Shown: positions 25,988-34,425 of the stretch, piece by piece
Position numbering within the stretch: position 1 is the first letter of the stretch
Layout: each line of letters opens with the position of its first letter
Program-made: the position numbers and the translations under genes
The notes under the pieces: model-generated
Databases searched by the model: none
What the model was told of the DNA's origin: nothing
What the model saw: only the letters and a program-made list of their open reading frames with translations
Assembly: GCF_001428685.1 (NCBI RefSeq)
Contig: NZ_LMIK01000004.1
Coordinates: 314,233 to 378,232 of the forward strand
Direction: 5' to 3'
Source: Lysobacter sp. Root76
GTDB lineage: Bacteria; Pseudomonadota; Gammaproteobacteria; Xanthomonadales; Xanthomonadaceae
Length of the DNA stretch: 64,000 nt

Positions 25988-26000
25988 ATGCGATCCGGGG

Positions 26001-27308
26001 CTACGGCGCGCCCTTCACCACCACGCCCGCACGCATCACCAGCACCGGTTTCTCGGTCGCGCGGATGTTCTCGATCACATCGCCGGGCACGGCGACGATG
26101 TCGGCGGCCTTGCCGGCTTCGAGGGTGCCGGTGTCCTTGTCGATGCCCAACAACTTGGCCGAACCCTGGCTGCTGGTCATCAGCGCCGCGGCCGGGGTCA
26201 TGCCCATGTCGACGTAATCGCCGAACTCGCGCGCGTTGAGGCCGTGCGGGAACACCGCCGAGTCGGTGCCGTAGGCGATCGGCACGCCGATCTTCAGCGC
26301 GTGACGGAACATCTGGGTGTGGGCCGCGGCCGCGGCGCGCGCCTTCTCGCCGATCTTGGGCGGATAGGTATCGGCCTTCTCGTTCACCCACAGCTGGGTC
26401 ATGCGCGTGGGCACCAGGTAGACGCCCTTGTTCTTCATCAGCTGCAAGGTACCGGGGGTCAGGAAGCTGCCGTGTTCGATCGAATCGATGCCGGCCTCGA
26501 CCGCGAGCCGCGCGGCGACGTCGCCGTGGCTGTGCGCGGCGACCTTGCGGCCCCAGTTGTGGGCCTCGCTAATGATCGCGTCGAGCTCGGCGGGGGTGAG
26601 CTGCGGCACGTCGACCGGATCGGATTCGGACAGCACGCCGCCGGAGGCGCAGATCTTGATCACGTCGGCGCCGTACTTCATCTGCTGGCGCACCGCCAGG
26701 CGGCACTCCTCGGCGCCGTTGCACACGCCTTCCAGCGGACCGGCCGGGCGAACGCGGTCCGGCGGCGCGTTGACGCTGTCGCAATGGCCGCCGGTGGATC
26801 CCAGGGCATGGCCGGCGACGATCAGGCGCGGGCCCTGCACCAGGCCGGCGTTGATCGCATTGCGCAGGCCGATGTCGACGAAGTCCGGCGCGCCCAGTTC
26901 GCGCGCGCTGGTGACGCCGGCCATTAATGCCGCCTGCGCATTGCGCTGGGCATGGAAGGCCTGCTCGGTCGGGAAGCGCAGCATGCTCTCGTAGAACCCC
27001 TGCGCCCAGTTTTCGCTGTGGTCGGACGCGAGATGGGTGTGGGCGTCGATGAAACCGGGCAGCAGGGTCGCATCGCCCAGATCGATCACCTGCGCATCGA
27101 CCGGAACCGTGGCGTCGCGGCCGACGCCGACGATGCGGTCTCCGCGCACCACCACCACGCCGGGCGAGACGAGTTGCCCGCTGCGACCATCGAACAGGTG
27201 CGCGGCCTTGAGCACGTAGATCGGTACGCCATTCTGCGCCTGCGCGCCCGGCGCCAGACTCAGACCCAAGGACAATGCAGCGGACAACGCGGCGTTGCGT
27301 AGCTTCAT
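26001..27308 (-). CDS. Secreted metal-dependent amidohydrolase
   Basis: 435 residues with a signal peptide ending near AQAQ. Amidohydrolase fold: metal ligands in 'PGFIDAHTHLASD', the lysine to be carboxylated in 'GADVIKICASGGVLSE', then 'KVAAHSHGD', 'SIEHGSF' and the catalytic Asp in 'AYGTDSAVFPHG'. The layout is that of the Xaa-Pro/Xaa-Arg dipeptidase-like group (imidazolonepropionase-related) with a C-terminal 'GTLEAGKAADIVAV' beta-sandwich. Likely cleaves peptides or acylated amino acids in the periplasm. Same strand as the DJ-1-like gene but upstream, with a hairpin and ~150 bp between. Confidence 0.9.
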   Translation of the reverse strand: MKLRNAALSAALSLGLSLAPGAQAQNGVPIYVLKAAHLFDGRSGQLVSPGVVVVRGDRIVGVGRDATVPVDAQVIDLGDATLLPGFIDAHTHLASDHSENWAQGFYESMLRFPTEQAFHAQRNAQAALMAGVTSARELGAPDFVDIGLRNAINAGLVQGPRLIVAGHALGSTGGHCDSVNAPPDRVRPAGPLEGVCNGAEECRLAVRQQMKYGADVIKICASGGVLSESDPVDVPQLTPAELDAIISEAHNWGRKVAAHSHGDVAARLAVEAGIDSIEHGSFLTPGTLQLMKNKGVYLVPTRMTQLWVNEKADTYPPKIGEKARAAAAAHTQMFRHALKIGVPIAYGTDSAVFPHGLNAREFGDYVDMGMTPAAALMTSSQGSAKLLGIDKDTGTLEAGKAADIVAVPGDVIENIRATEKPVLVMRAGVVVKGAP

Positions 27309-27408
27309 ACCAGCCTCTCCCCAGAGCGTTAGGTGAGGCCGAGTGTAGGGCTTGCTGCGACGCGGGGTATGGGACCTTCGGATGACCTGCGCCTCATTTC
27401 GGCGCTCG

Positions 27409-27444
27409 CCCGCTCCCTGTCCCGCATACGGGAGAGGGAGCGGG
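27409..27444. repeat. Nested inverted repeat downstream of DJ-1-like gene
   Basis: Outer perfect 10-bp arms CCCGCTCCCT/AGGGAGCGGG enclose an inner TCCCG-CATA-CGGGA hairpin. It may end transcription of the DJ-1-like gene, or be a second REP-type element. No T-tract is visible. Confidence 0.6.
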
Positions 27445-27461
27445 ACTTCATCGGAGCTCGA

Positions 27462-28220
27462 TCAGTTCGCAGCGTCGGACTTGCGCAGCAGATCGCGCAT
27501 CGCTTCGGCGGTGGCGGTGGCCGACTGCGGGTTCTGGCCGGTGACCAGGCGACCGTCGACGACGACCTTCGAAGTCCAGTCCGGCGCGGCCTGATGCAGC
27601 GCACCGCGTTCGCTCAAGGTGCTGGCGAGCAGGAACGGCACCACCTTCTCCAGTTTCACCGCGCGCTCCTCGTCGTCGGTGAACGCGCTGACGCGCTTGC
27701 CGGCGACCAGATAGGTACCGTCGCTGAGCTTCACGTTCACCAACGCGGCGGGACCGTGGCAGACCGCGGCGACGATGTCGCCGGACTCGTAGATCTCGCG
27801 CGTCACCCGCTGCACCGCCGGGCTGTCCGGGAAATCCCAAACCGCGCCGTGGCCGCCGGCGTAGAACACCGCGGCGTACTTCTTGCTGTCGACCTGATCC
27901 AGGCGCGCGGTGTTGCGGATCGCGGCGCGGAAGCCGGCGTCGTTCCAGTAGCGCGCATTGGTGGCGTCGTCGAGCTCGACGCCGTCCACCGGCGGCTCGC
28001 CGCCCTGGATCGAGGCGAACTCGACCGCGATGCCGGCGGCGTCGAACACGGCCAGCGGATGGGTGACTTCGCCCAGGTAGAAACCGGTGGGCTGGCCGGT
28101 GCTGCCCTTGGTGCCGTGGCTGGTCAGGACGATCAATACCGGCTTGCCGGCGGGAGCCGGCACGGAGCCGGTGGCGGTGGCGGCCAGGCCGAACAGGGCG
28201 GCGGCGAACAAAGCGGTCAT
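27462..28220 (-). CDS. Secreted DJ-1/PfpI-family protein (class I glutamine-amidotransferase fold)
   Basis: 252 residues with an N-terminal signal (cleavage near the Ala/Pro run at ~18-24). 'AVFYAGGHGAVWDFP' and nucleophile-elbow 'IVAAVCHGPAALVNVKLSDG' identify the Hsp31-like branch of DJ-1/PfpI, with Cys as the nucleophile and a nearby His. Members act as glyoxalase III, chaperone or deglycase. Export to the periplasm is less common in this branch and worth noting. Divergent from a LysR gene 116 bp away, which may regulate it. Confidence 0.87.
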   Translation of the reverse strand: MTALFAAALFGLAATATGSVPAPAGKPVLIVLTSHGTKGSTGQPTGFYLGEVTHPLAVFDAAGIAVEFASIQGGEPPVDGVELDDATNARYWNDAGFRAAIRNTARLDQVDSKKYAAVFYAGGHGAVWDFPDSPAVQRVTREIYESGDIVAAVCHGPAALVNVKLSDGTYLVAGKRVSAFTDDEERAVKLEKVVPFLLASTLSERGALHQAAPDWTSKVVVDGRLVTGQNPQSATATAEAMRDLLRKSDAAN

Positions 28221-28336
28221 GGCGGGGATCCTGGTTGAGGAAGGTCGGCGGGGCGACCCGGTGCAGGCACTCTATTCCTGCCACTCATGGCGATAAACTC
28301 GCTTCAGGACAAATTACTCGTGCGCAGATCGCAAGA

Positions 28337-29233
28337 ATGAGCCGCCACTACGACCACCTCGCCGATGTCGAAGCCTTCGCCACCGCGGTCGAGCGCGGTT
28401 CGCTGACCGCCGCCGCGACCGCGCTGGGCACCACGCCCTCGGCGATCAGCCGCGCCATCGCCCGCCTGGAAACGCGCCTGGGCGTGCAACTGCTGCGACG
28501 CACGACCCGGCGCCTGGGCCTGACCGACGCCGGCCGCCTCTACCTCGAACAATCCCGCGCCGCGTTCGCCCTGATCGACGACGCCGAACGCGCGATCCAG
28601 GGCCAGGGCGGCGAACTCGGCGGCAGCGTGCGCCTGAGCGTGCCGACCACCTACGGCCACTACCGCCTGCCGGCGAAGCTGCAGGCGTTCGCGCAACGCC
28701 ACCCAGGCGTGCGGATCGAGTTGAGCATCGCCAATCGCAATGTCGACCTGATCGCCGAGGGCTACGACCTCGCGATCCGCCTCGGCGATCTGCCCGACAG
28801 CGGCCTGGTCGCGCGCAAGCTGGAAGACGCGCCGACCTGCCTGGTCGCCTCGCCCGATTACCTGCGGCGCGCGGGCGTGCCGCAGCGCATCGACGACCTG
28901 GCGCAGCACCTGTGCCTGTCGTTCCTGATGCCCAGCACCGGCCGTCCCTTCGCCTGGGTGCTGCGCGAGGACGGCCATGATCGCGATTGGACGCCGAACG
29001 GCCAGGTGCTGGTGTCCGACGACCCGATCGGCATGGTCTCGCTGGCCGAACAGGGCATGGGCATCTGCCATAGCTACGACTTCATCGTCGGCGAGCGTGT
29101 GCACGCCGGCCGCCTGGTCGAAGTGCTGCCGCAGTCGCGCGGCCGTACGCGTGCGTTCTCGCTGATTTACGCCCCGCACCGGCAGCTGTCGGCGGCGGCG
29201 CGCGCCCTGATCGACACGCTGAGCGCGAGCTGA
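28337..29233 (+). CDS. LysR-family transcriptional regulator
   Basis: 298 residues from ATG 28337. N-terminal winged helix 'DVEAFATAVERGSLTAAATALGTTPSAISRAIARLETRLGVQLLRRTTR' then the periplasmic-binding-like effector domain ('GSVRLSVPTTYGHYRL', 'DLIAEGYDLAIRLGDLPDSGLVARKL'). This is the CrgA/AaeR-like subgroup that commonly controls a divergent neighbour, here the DJ-1-like gene. A longer frame to 28235 lacks family similarity. Confidence 0.92.
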   Translation: MSRHYDHLADVEAFATAVERGSLTAAATALGTTPSAISRAIARLETRLGVQLLRRTTRRLGLTDAGRLYLEQSRAAFALIDDAERAIQGQGGELGGSVRLSVPTTYGHYRLPAKLQAFAQRHPGVRIELSIANRNVDLIAEGYDLAIRLGDLPDSGLVARKLEDAPTCLVASPDYLRRAGVPQRIDDLAQHLCLSFLMPSTGRPFAWVLREDGHDRDWTPNGQVLVSDDPIGMVSLAEQGMGICHSYDFIVGERVHAGRLVEVLPQSRGRTRAFSLIYAPHRQLSAAARALIDTLSAS

Positions 29234-29320
29234 CACGCCGCAAGGCCGGCATTTGCGGGCGTTCGCGCGCGGGCGGACAATTCCGCCATCGCCCACAGGC
29301 GCTTTGTCGCGGAGCCACCC

Positions 29321-29878
29321 ATGATTCTCCGTCCTGCATTGCTCGTCACCCTGCTCGCGCTGTGCCTTGCCGGCGGCGCCGAAGCCAAGAGCCGCAACGT
29401 CACCGACCCCGACGCGCCTCGCGCGCTGCCCGAACAAGGCCCGGTCGATGTGCGTTGGGGCAACCCGGCGCAGTTCACCGAGATCCGATACAGCGGCAAC
29501 TCCAGCGAAGCCAAGCGCGGCAACTGGGTCGAGGACATCGCCCAGCACCTGCGCAAGCGCGCGCAGACCCGCCTGCCCGCCGGCGAGCGCCTGGAAGTCG
29601 ACATCCTCGACATCCGCCGCGCCGGCAATTTCGAGCCCTGGCGCGGCGCCGCCTTCGACGACACCCGCTTCATCCGCGACATCTACCCGCCGCGGATCAC
29701 GCTCAGCTTCCGCCGCATCGGCGCCGACGGCCAGGTCATCGCCGAAGGCGAGCGCAAGCTCAGCGACATGGGCTTCCTCAGCAGCGCCAACACGCTCAGC
29801 AACAGCGACCCGCTGCGCTACGAGAAGTTGCTGCTCAACCGCTGGATCGACCGCGAGTTCAAGCGTCCGGGCGTGTGA
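29321..29878 (+). CDS. DUF3016-family secreted protein
   Basis: 185 residues with a signal peptide (cleavage near GAEAKS). 'VDVRWGNPAQFTEIRYS', 'LPAGERLEVDILDIRRAGNFEPWRG', 'RDIYPPRITLSFRR', 'GERKLSDMGF' and 'YEKLLLNRWIDREF' are DUF3016 landmarks. The family is found in Xanthomonadales and other gammaproteobacteria and has no assigned function. Periplasmic. Followed by a REP half-site. Confidence 0.88.
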   Translation: MILRPALLVTLLALCLAGGAEAKSRNVTDPDAPRALPEQGPVDVRWGNPAQFTEIRYSGNSSEAKRGNWVEDIAQHLRKRAQTRLPAGERLEVDILDIRRAGNFEPWRGAAFDDTRFIRDIYPPRITLSFRRIGADGQVIAEGERKLSDMGFLSSANTLSNSDPLRYEKLLLNRWIDREFKRPGV

Positions 29879-29901
29879 AGTCCGGGCGGAGGCCGCGGCC
29901 T

Positions 29902-29928
29902 TGGGGTAGGAGCGGCGTAAGCCGTGAT
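29902..29928. repeat. Single REP element
   Basis: GGGTAGGAGCGGCGTAAGCCG at 29904, an imperfect palindrome of the same family as those at 57.5 and 60.3 kb. The rest of 29879-29974 is empty. Confidence 0.7.
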
Positions 29929-29974
29929 AGCCCCATCCGGACCCCGACGACTCCGCCTCGGGCGCGATGCGCGC

Positions 29975-30898
29975 CTAGCGCCGCAAGCCCTCGACGAATT
30001 TCCGCAACGCGGCATTGAACGCCTCGGGCTGATCCACGAACACGCCGTGCCCCGCATCGGCCACGACCTCCAAGGTCGCGCCCGGCACCTGCGCCGCGGC
30101 TGCCTTCTGCGCGGCCAGCTCATCCGAACCCGAGGCCGCCACGATCAAGGTCGGCCGGTCGAACTTCTTCAGCGCGCTGCTGCGATCGACGCCGTACATA
30201 TCCGCCACCAGCATCGCCACGCCGGTGCTCACCGGCGTGCGCAATGCCGTATCGACGCGGTGTTCGAGCTTCTGCGCCGGCAAGGGCTTGACGAAAATCG
30301 CGCCCATCATGCCCTGCAGGTACTCGCGCGGATGCGCGGCGTAGACCGCCATCATCTCCAGGAAGCGCCGCGCCGCCTGCGGATCGGACTGCGCGCCGGC
30401 CGCACCGCGCGACACCGCCGCGTCCACCAGCACCAGGCCCGCGACACGGCCGGTGCCGTAGCGGCCCACGTAGGCGGCGATGTCCTGCACGCCCTGCGAC
30501 CAGCCGATCAAGACCACGCCCTTGAGGTCTTGCGCGGCCAACAGCGCTTCGATGTCGCCGGCCCGCACCTCCGGCGTATTGCCGCCACCGCTCTGCTGCG
30601 ACGCGCCCTGCGACCGCGGGTCCATCGCGATCACTCGATGCCCGCCGGCGAACGCCGCCAGCTGCGCCTCCCAGATCGTGTAGTCCATGCCCCAACCGGG
30701 CACGAACACCAGCGCCGGAGCCTCGCCCGCTCGCTCGTTGTCGACGTAGTGGATGCGGGTGCCGTCGCTGGAGGTCAGCGACTGCCCCGGCCATGGCTCG
30801 GCGGCTGCGGCTGCGTTCGCGGTCAGGGCCGACAGCATCGACAGCGCGCCGGCCATCGCCAGGCTGCGGCCGGACCGCCAGGTCATGGATTTCTTCAT
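29975..30898 (-). CDS. Secreted alpha/beta-hydrolase
   Basis: 307 residues from ATG 30898. A signal peptide ends in the poly-Ala run around residues 27-33. Fold landmarks: 'LVFVPGWGMDYTIWEAQLAAF' (oxyanion region), 'DPRSQGAS', nucleophile Ser in 'LIGWSQG', then 'LIVAASGSDEL' for the acid residue and 'DAGHGVFVDQPEAF' for the catalytic His. Similar to the chloroperoxidase/esterase group. Exported to the periplasm. Stands alone between a REP and a pair of hairpins. Substrate unknown. Confidence 0.88.
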   Translation of the reverse strand: MKKSMTWRSGRSLAMAGALSMLSALTANAAAAAEPWPGQSLTSSDGTRIHYVDNERAGEAPALVFVPGWGMDYTIWEAQLAAFAGGHRVIAMDPRSQGASQQSGGGNTPEVRAGDIEALLAAQDLKGVVLIGWSQGVQDIAAYVGRYGTGRVAGLVLVDAAVSRGAAGAQSDPQAARRFLEMMAVYAAHPREYLQGMMGAIFVKPLPAQKLEHRVDTALRTPVSTGVAMLVADMYGVDRSSALKKFDRPTLIVAASGSDELAAQKAAAAQVPGATLEVVADAGHGVFVDQPEAFNAALRKFVEGLRR

Positions 30899-31017
30899 CG
30901 CTGCGGACTCGCCCAGGTCGGAGGAAGGTGGCCGCGATGATGGCAGCGCCTCGGGGCGGAGGAATGTGCCGGGAGTGCGGGTTCGGCCGCCGTTGCGATC
31001 CGATGCGTTAGGCCGAT

Positions 31018-31104
31018 CACCACCGCACGGGCCGGCGCCTCGGCGACCGGCCGCGGTGGTGCATCCAGGCGAACGACGGTCGCCGGCGAGCCCGGCGACC
31101 GTCG
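31018..31104. terminator. Two consecutive GC hairpins after the VOC gene
   Basis: Nearer the gene is a perfect 13-bp stem (31074-31086 with 31092-31104, 5-nt loop). Further on is a 9-bp CACCACCGC/GCGGTGGTG stem (31018-31026 with 31053-31061) enclosing an inner palindrome. No T-tract, so factor-assisted termination or an mRNA 3' stabiliser is possible. Confidence 0.5.
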
Positions 31105-31115
31105 AGGCGGACCGC

Positions 31116-31532
31116 TTAGGCGCTCTGCGCCGCGCTCGGATCGGCGTCCGGGTCCATGTAGAACACTTCCCACTGGTGGCCGTCCGGGTCTTCGTAGCCG
31201 CGCTGATACATGAAGCCGTAGTCCTTGGCTTCCGGCGACTTGGCGCCGGCCGCGATCGCCTTCTCGACCAGCGCGTCGACGCCGGCACGGTCCTCGGCGT
31301 TGATGCTGAGGATGGCCAGCACGTTCTTGCCGGCATCGCCGATCGGCTTGCTCACGAAGGTCTGGAAGAACGGCTTGACCAGCAGCATCACGTAGATGTC
31401 GTCGGAGACGATCATGCAGGTCGCGTTCTCGTCGGTGAACTTGGCGTTGAACGAGTAACCGAGCTTGGTATAGAAGGCGACGGAGCGGTCCAGGTCCTGG
31501 ACCGGGAGGTTGACGAAGATCTTGGTAGCCAT
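31116..31532 (-). CDS. VOC-family (glyoxalase-like) protein
   Basis: 138 residues, two beta-alpha-beta-beta-beta units. 'IFVNLPVQDLDRSVAFYTKLGYSFNAKF' begins the first; 'YGFMYQRGYEDPDGHQWEVFYMD' ends the second, with 'DPDGHQWEVF' the usual metal/ligand edge. It belongs to the YaeR/PhnB-like lactoylglutathione-lyase relatives that are often annotated as VOC family. Cytoplasmic, function not assignable. It lies between a LysR gene on the same strand and a hydrolase. Confidence 0.88.
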   Translation of the reverse strand: MATKIFVNLPVQDLDRSVAFYTKLGYSFNAKFTDENATCMIVSDDIYVMLLVKPFFQTFVSKPIGDAGKNVLAILSINAEDRAGVDALVEKAIAAGAKSPEAKDYGFMYQRGYEDPDGHQWEVFYMDPDADPSAAQSA

Positions 31533-31643
31533 GACGAATCCTTGAGGGTGGAGGGTAGATTGGCGGGCTAAATACGGGGTCGTTTCCGGCCTGCTCTTCT
31601 TGACGACGAAGCAAGGCGCCCGTGATCGACACGCGCCGCGAAA

Positions 31644-32573
31644 TTATTTTTCGGCCGGCCGGAACTCGTCCGCCGGGTCCAGATGCGGCTGCAAGACCTC
31701 GGCCATCCACTGCATGAACACCTGCACGCGCCGCGGCAGATTGCGCCGGTTGGCGTACAGCAGCGACACCGGCATGGGCTCGGCGCACAGCTGCGGCAGC
31801 ACCTCGATCAGTTCTCCCCGCTCCAGGTAGGGCTGCAGCCCGATCAGCGGGGCCTGGATCAGGCCCAGGCCGGTCAGGCAGGCGGTCCGGTAGGCCTCGA
31901 CGTTGTTGACGGTCAGCACGCCGGCCATGGGCAGGATGCGGTAGGCCGCGCCGTCCCAGTATTCCCAGCCGTCGGGCCGCCCGCCCAGGCTGGTCACGTA
32001 ATGGACCAGGCGGTGCGAGGCCAGGTCCTCCAGGCTCCGCGGCACGCCGTGTCGCTGCAGATAGCCGGGGCTGGCGCAGTTGGCCACGCGGAACTGGCCC
32101 AGCGGCCGCGCGATCAGGGCGCTGTCGCCCAGGTTGCCGACCCGCACCACGCAGTCGAAACCTTCGCGCACCAGGTCGACGCGGCGGTCGGCGCTGCTCA
32201 ATTCCAGCTCCAACTGCGGATGCTGGGCCAGAAACTCGGGCAGGAGCGGGATCACCACGCTGTGGGCCATGCCGCTGGGCATGTCCACGCGCAGACGGCC
32301 GCGCAGCGACTGCGGCGCCTGCTGGAACATGCCTTGCAGCTCGTCCATGTCGGCCAGCAGGTCCTTGCAGCGCTCGTAGAAGGCCTGTCCGTCCTGGGTG
32401 GTCTGGACCTTGCGCGTGGTCCGGTGCAACAGACGCGTGCCGAGCAGGTTTTCCAACTGCTGCACCGCGGTCGAGGCGCTGGCCTTGGGCAGCCCCAGGC
32501 TGTCGGCGGCGCGGGTGAAGCTGGCCAGCTCGGCCACGCGGACGAAGACGTGCATGGCCTCGATCTGGTTCAT
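31644..32573 (-). CDS. LysR-family transcriptional regulator
   Basis: 309 residues. Winged helix at ~1-60 ('IEAMHVFVRVAELASFTRAADSLGLPKASASTAVQQLE'), effector domain with 'GRLRVDMPSGMAHSVVIPLLPEF' and 'DLVREGFDCVVRVGNLGDSALIARPL'. Divergent from an SDR gene across a 122-bp gap that contains GATAAATC-N10-GATTTATC. In this LysR subgroup the divergent SDR is normally the regulated gene. Confidence 0.93.
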   Translation of the reverse strand: MNQIEAMHVFVRVAELASFTRAADSLGLPKASASTAVQQLENLLGTRLLHRTTRKVQTTQDGQAFYERCKDLLADMDELQGMFQQAPQSLRGRLRVDMPSGMAHSVVIPLLPEFLAQHPQLELELSSADRRVDLVREGFDCVVRVGNLGDSALIARPLGQFRVANCASPGYLQRHGVPRSLEDLASHRLVHYVTSLGGRPDGWEYWDGAAYRILPMAGVLTVNNVEAYRTACLTGLGLIQAPLIGLQPYLERGELIEVLPQLCAEPMPVSLLYANRRNLPRRVQVFMQWMAEVLQPHLDPADEFRPAEK

Positions 32574-32616
32574 CGCGGGCTCCCGGCGGCGGCCTATTGT
32601 TCAGCAATGGCGAACA

Positions 32617-32642
32617 GATAAATCGAATTATGCAGATTTATC
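32617..32642. promoter_or_regulatory. Candidate LysR binding site
   Basis: GATAAATC (32617-32624), ten bases, GATTTATC (32635-32642): a perfect 8-bp inverted repeat with LysR-box spacing (T-N11-A compatible), in the divergent LysR/SDR promoter region. Confidence 0.6.
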
Positions 32643-32695
32643 AGCCGATGTCGCGCCAATAGAGTGGCCCCCACACCACCCCCGAGGACTCCGCC

Positions 32696-33457
32696 ATGAC
32701 CACCACCCCCATCGCCATCATCACCGGCGGCAGCCGCGGCCTGGGCCGCAACACCGCGCTCAAGCTCGCCGCCTACGGCAACGACGTCATCCTGACCTAC
32801 CGCAGCAACCGCACCGAAGCCGACGCGGTCGTCGCCGCGATCCAGGCCCAGGGCCGGCGCGCGGTCGCCCTGCAGCTGGACGTCGGCGACAGCCGCAGCT
32901 TCGACGCCTTCGCCGCCCAGGTCCGCGACGCGCTCGCCACGCACTGGCAGCGCGATCGCTTCGACCACCTGATCAACAACGCCGGCATCGGCACCCACGC
33001 CGCGCTGGCCGACACCACCGAAGCGCAGTTCGACGAACTGGTGAACATCCATTTCAAGGGCGTGTTCTTCCTCACCCAGAAACTGCTGCCGCTGATTGCC
33101 GACGGCGGCCGCATCGTCAATGTCTCCACCGGCCTGACCCGCTTCGCCCTGCCCGGCTACGGCGCGTACGCATCGATGAAGGGCGCGATCGAAGTGCTGA
33201 CCAAGTACATGGCCAAGGAACTGGGCCCGCGCGGCATCGCGGTCAACGTGGTCGCCCCGGGCGCGATCGAAACCGACTTCGGCGGCGGCACCGTGCGCGA
33301 CAACGCCGAGGTCAATGCCTATGTCGCCTCGCAGACCGCGCTCGGCCGGGTCGGTCAGCCGGACGATATCGGCGGCGTGTTCGCGTCCCTGCTGGCGCCC
33401 GACAACCGCTGGATCAACGCGCAGCGCATCGAGGCATCGGGCGGCATGTTTCTTTGA
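32696..33457 (+). CDS. Short-chain dehydrogenase/reductase
   Basis: 253 residues. NAD(P) site 'ITGGSRGLGRNTALKLA' (TGxxxGxG), 'NNAGIG', and the catalytic Y-x3-K in 'GYGAYASMKGAIEVLTKYMAKELGPRGIAVNVVAPGAIETDF', with the upstream Ser in 'NVSTGLTR'. Classical SDR of the FabG-like kind. Regulated most probably by the divergent LysR. Substrate unknown. The 'RSNRTEADAVVAAIQ' loop after strand 2 suggests NADP(H) preference (inference). Confidence 0.93.
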   Translation: MTTTPIAIITGGSRGLGRNTALKLAAYGNDVILTYRSNRTEADAVVAAIQAQGRRAVALQLDVGDSRSFDAFAAQVRDALATHWQRDRFDHLINNAGIGTHAALADTTEAQFDELVNIHFKGVFFLTQKLLPLIADGGRIVNVSTGLTRFALPGYGAYASMKGAIEVLTKYMAKELGPRGIAVNVVAPGAIETDFGGGTVRDNAEVNAYVASQTALGRVGQPDDIGGVFASLLAPDNRWINAQRIEASGGMFL

Positions 33458-33669
33458 ATTTGGTGTCGGTTAAGTAATCCTCCCCCTGTAACCGGTTACG
33501 TCGGCGCGAGGCTGCGCCGGCGTTCCGGCCAGGGTTAAAGGAACCTTAAACACGAATGCCCGGAACTCTCGACGCAGGTCGCGTTTGGCACATGATGCAG
33601 CTGCATCGATGACCCAATGCGATTACAACGCATGGCAACGAACGCCATCCGAGAACCGGGAGAATCCGC

Positions 33670-34122
33670 ATGAAACGCATATTGCTGGCCACCGCGCTTG
33701 CGCTGACCGTCCTCGCCTCGCCGGCGATGGCCGATGGCCGCGGCAAGGGCCATGGCCACGGACACGACAAGCACCAGGACCGCGACGACCGTCACGATCG
33801 CTACGACCGCCACGACGACGATCGCTACGACCGTCGCGACCGCGGCGACCGCGGCGACCGTGGTTACGACCGCCGCTATTACTACAGCTACGACGGCCGC
33901 AATCATCCGCCGGGCCGCCACAACGGCTGGCACAAGGATTACCGCCGCGGCCAGCGCATCGACGTGGTCTACATGCAGCCGCGCTACTACATCGACGACT
34001 ACCCGCGTTACCACCTGGCCCCGCCGCCGCGCGGCCACCGCTGGGTGCGCATGGACGACGGCCGCATGATCCTGATCGCGGTCGCCACCGGCATCATCGC
34101 CGACGTGCTGCTGCACCATTGA
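33670..34122 (+). CDS. RcnB-family periplasmic protein with Asp/Arg/His-rich stretch
   Basis: 150 residues, signal peptide ending near AMADG. The mature protein starts with a His/Lys/Gly run and a long low-complexity Asp-Arg-His-Tyr segment (~30-68), then the conserved RcnB end: 'RQP..'-like 'PRYYIDDYPRYHLAPPPRGHRWVRMDDGRMILIAVATGIIADVLL'. RcnB proteins take part in nickel/cobalt homeostasis in E. coli, but most family members are uncharacterised. A metal role is suggested by the His/Asp-rich tract. A rho-independent terminator follows after 40 bp. Confidence 0.85.
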   Translation: MKRILLATALALTVLASPAMADGRGKGHGHGHDKHQDRDDRHDRYDRHDDDRYDRRDRGDRGDRGYDRRYYYSYDGRNHPPGRHNGWHKDYRRGQRIDVVYMQPRYYIDDYPRYHLAPPPRGHRWVRMDDGRMILIAVATGIIADVLLHH

Positions 34123-34162
34123 GCCCGTCGCGGCGATCGCGCCGCTGACCCGTCTCACGAAG

Positions 34163-34186
34163 AATCCCGCTACGGCGGGATTTTTC
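34163..34186 (+). terminator. Intrinsic terminator of the RcnB-like gene
   Basis: AATCCCGC-TACG-GCGGGATT followed by TTTCGTTT. The remainder of the 34123-34425 gap shows no gene. Confidence 0.85.
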
Positions 34187-34425
34187 GTTTCCGGCTTCCG
34201 TCGGTCGCTCAGTTCTTCACACCGGCATACCGTCACGGCCTTACCCAGCCTCGTCGAACACGCGTTGCACGTCTCGGGCGCGATCGCCTGACTGCGCTCC
34301 CTACGGCTTGGTTCTGGTCGATTCGAAGCGCTTAAACTTCGCGCCAAACCGAATACCGGCCCGACTTCGCCTGCCTTATGCTTTCGACGCGCGGCCACGA
34401 TGGCCGCACTCAGGGGAACCCGCCG

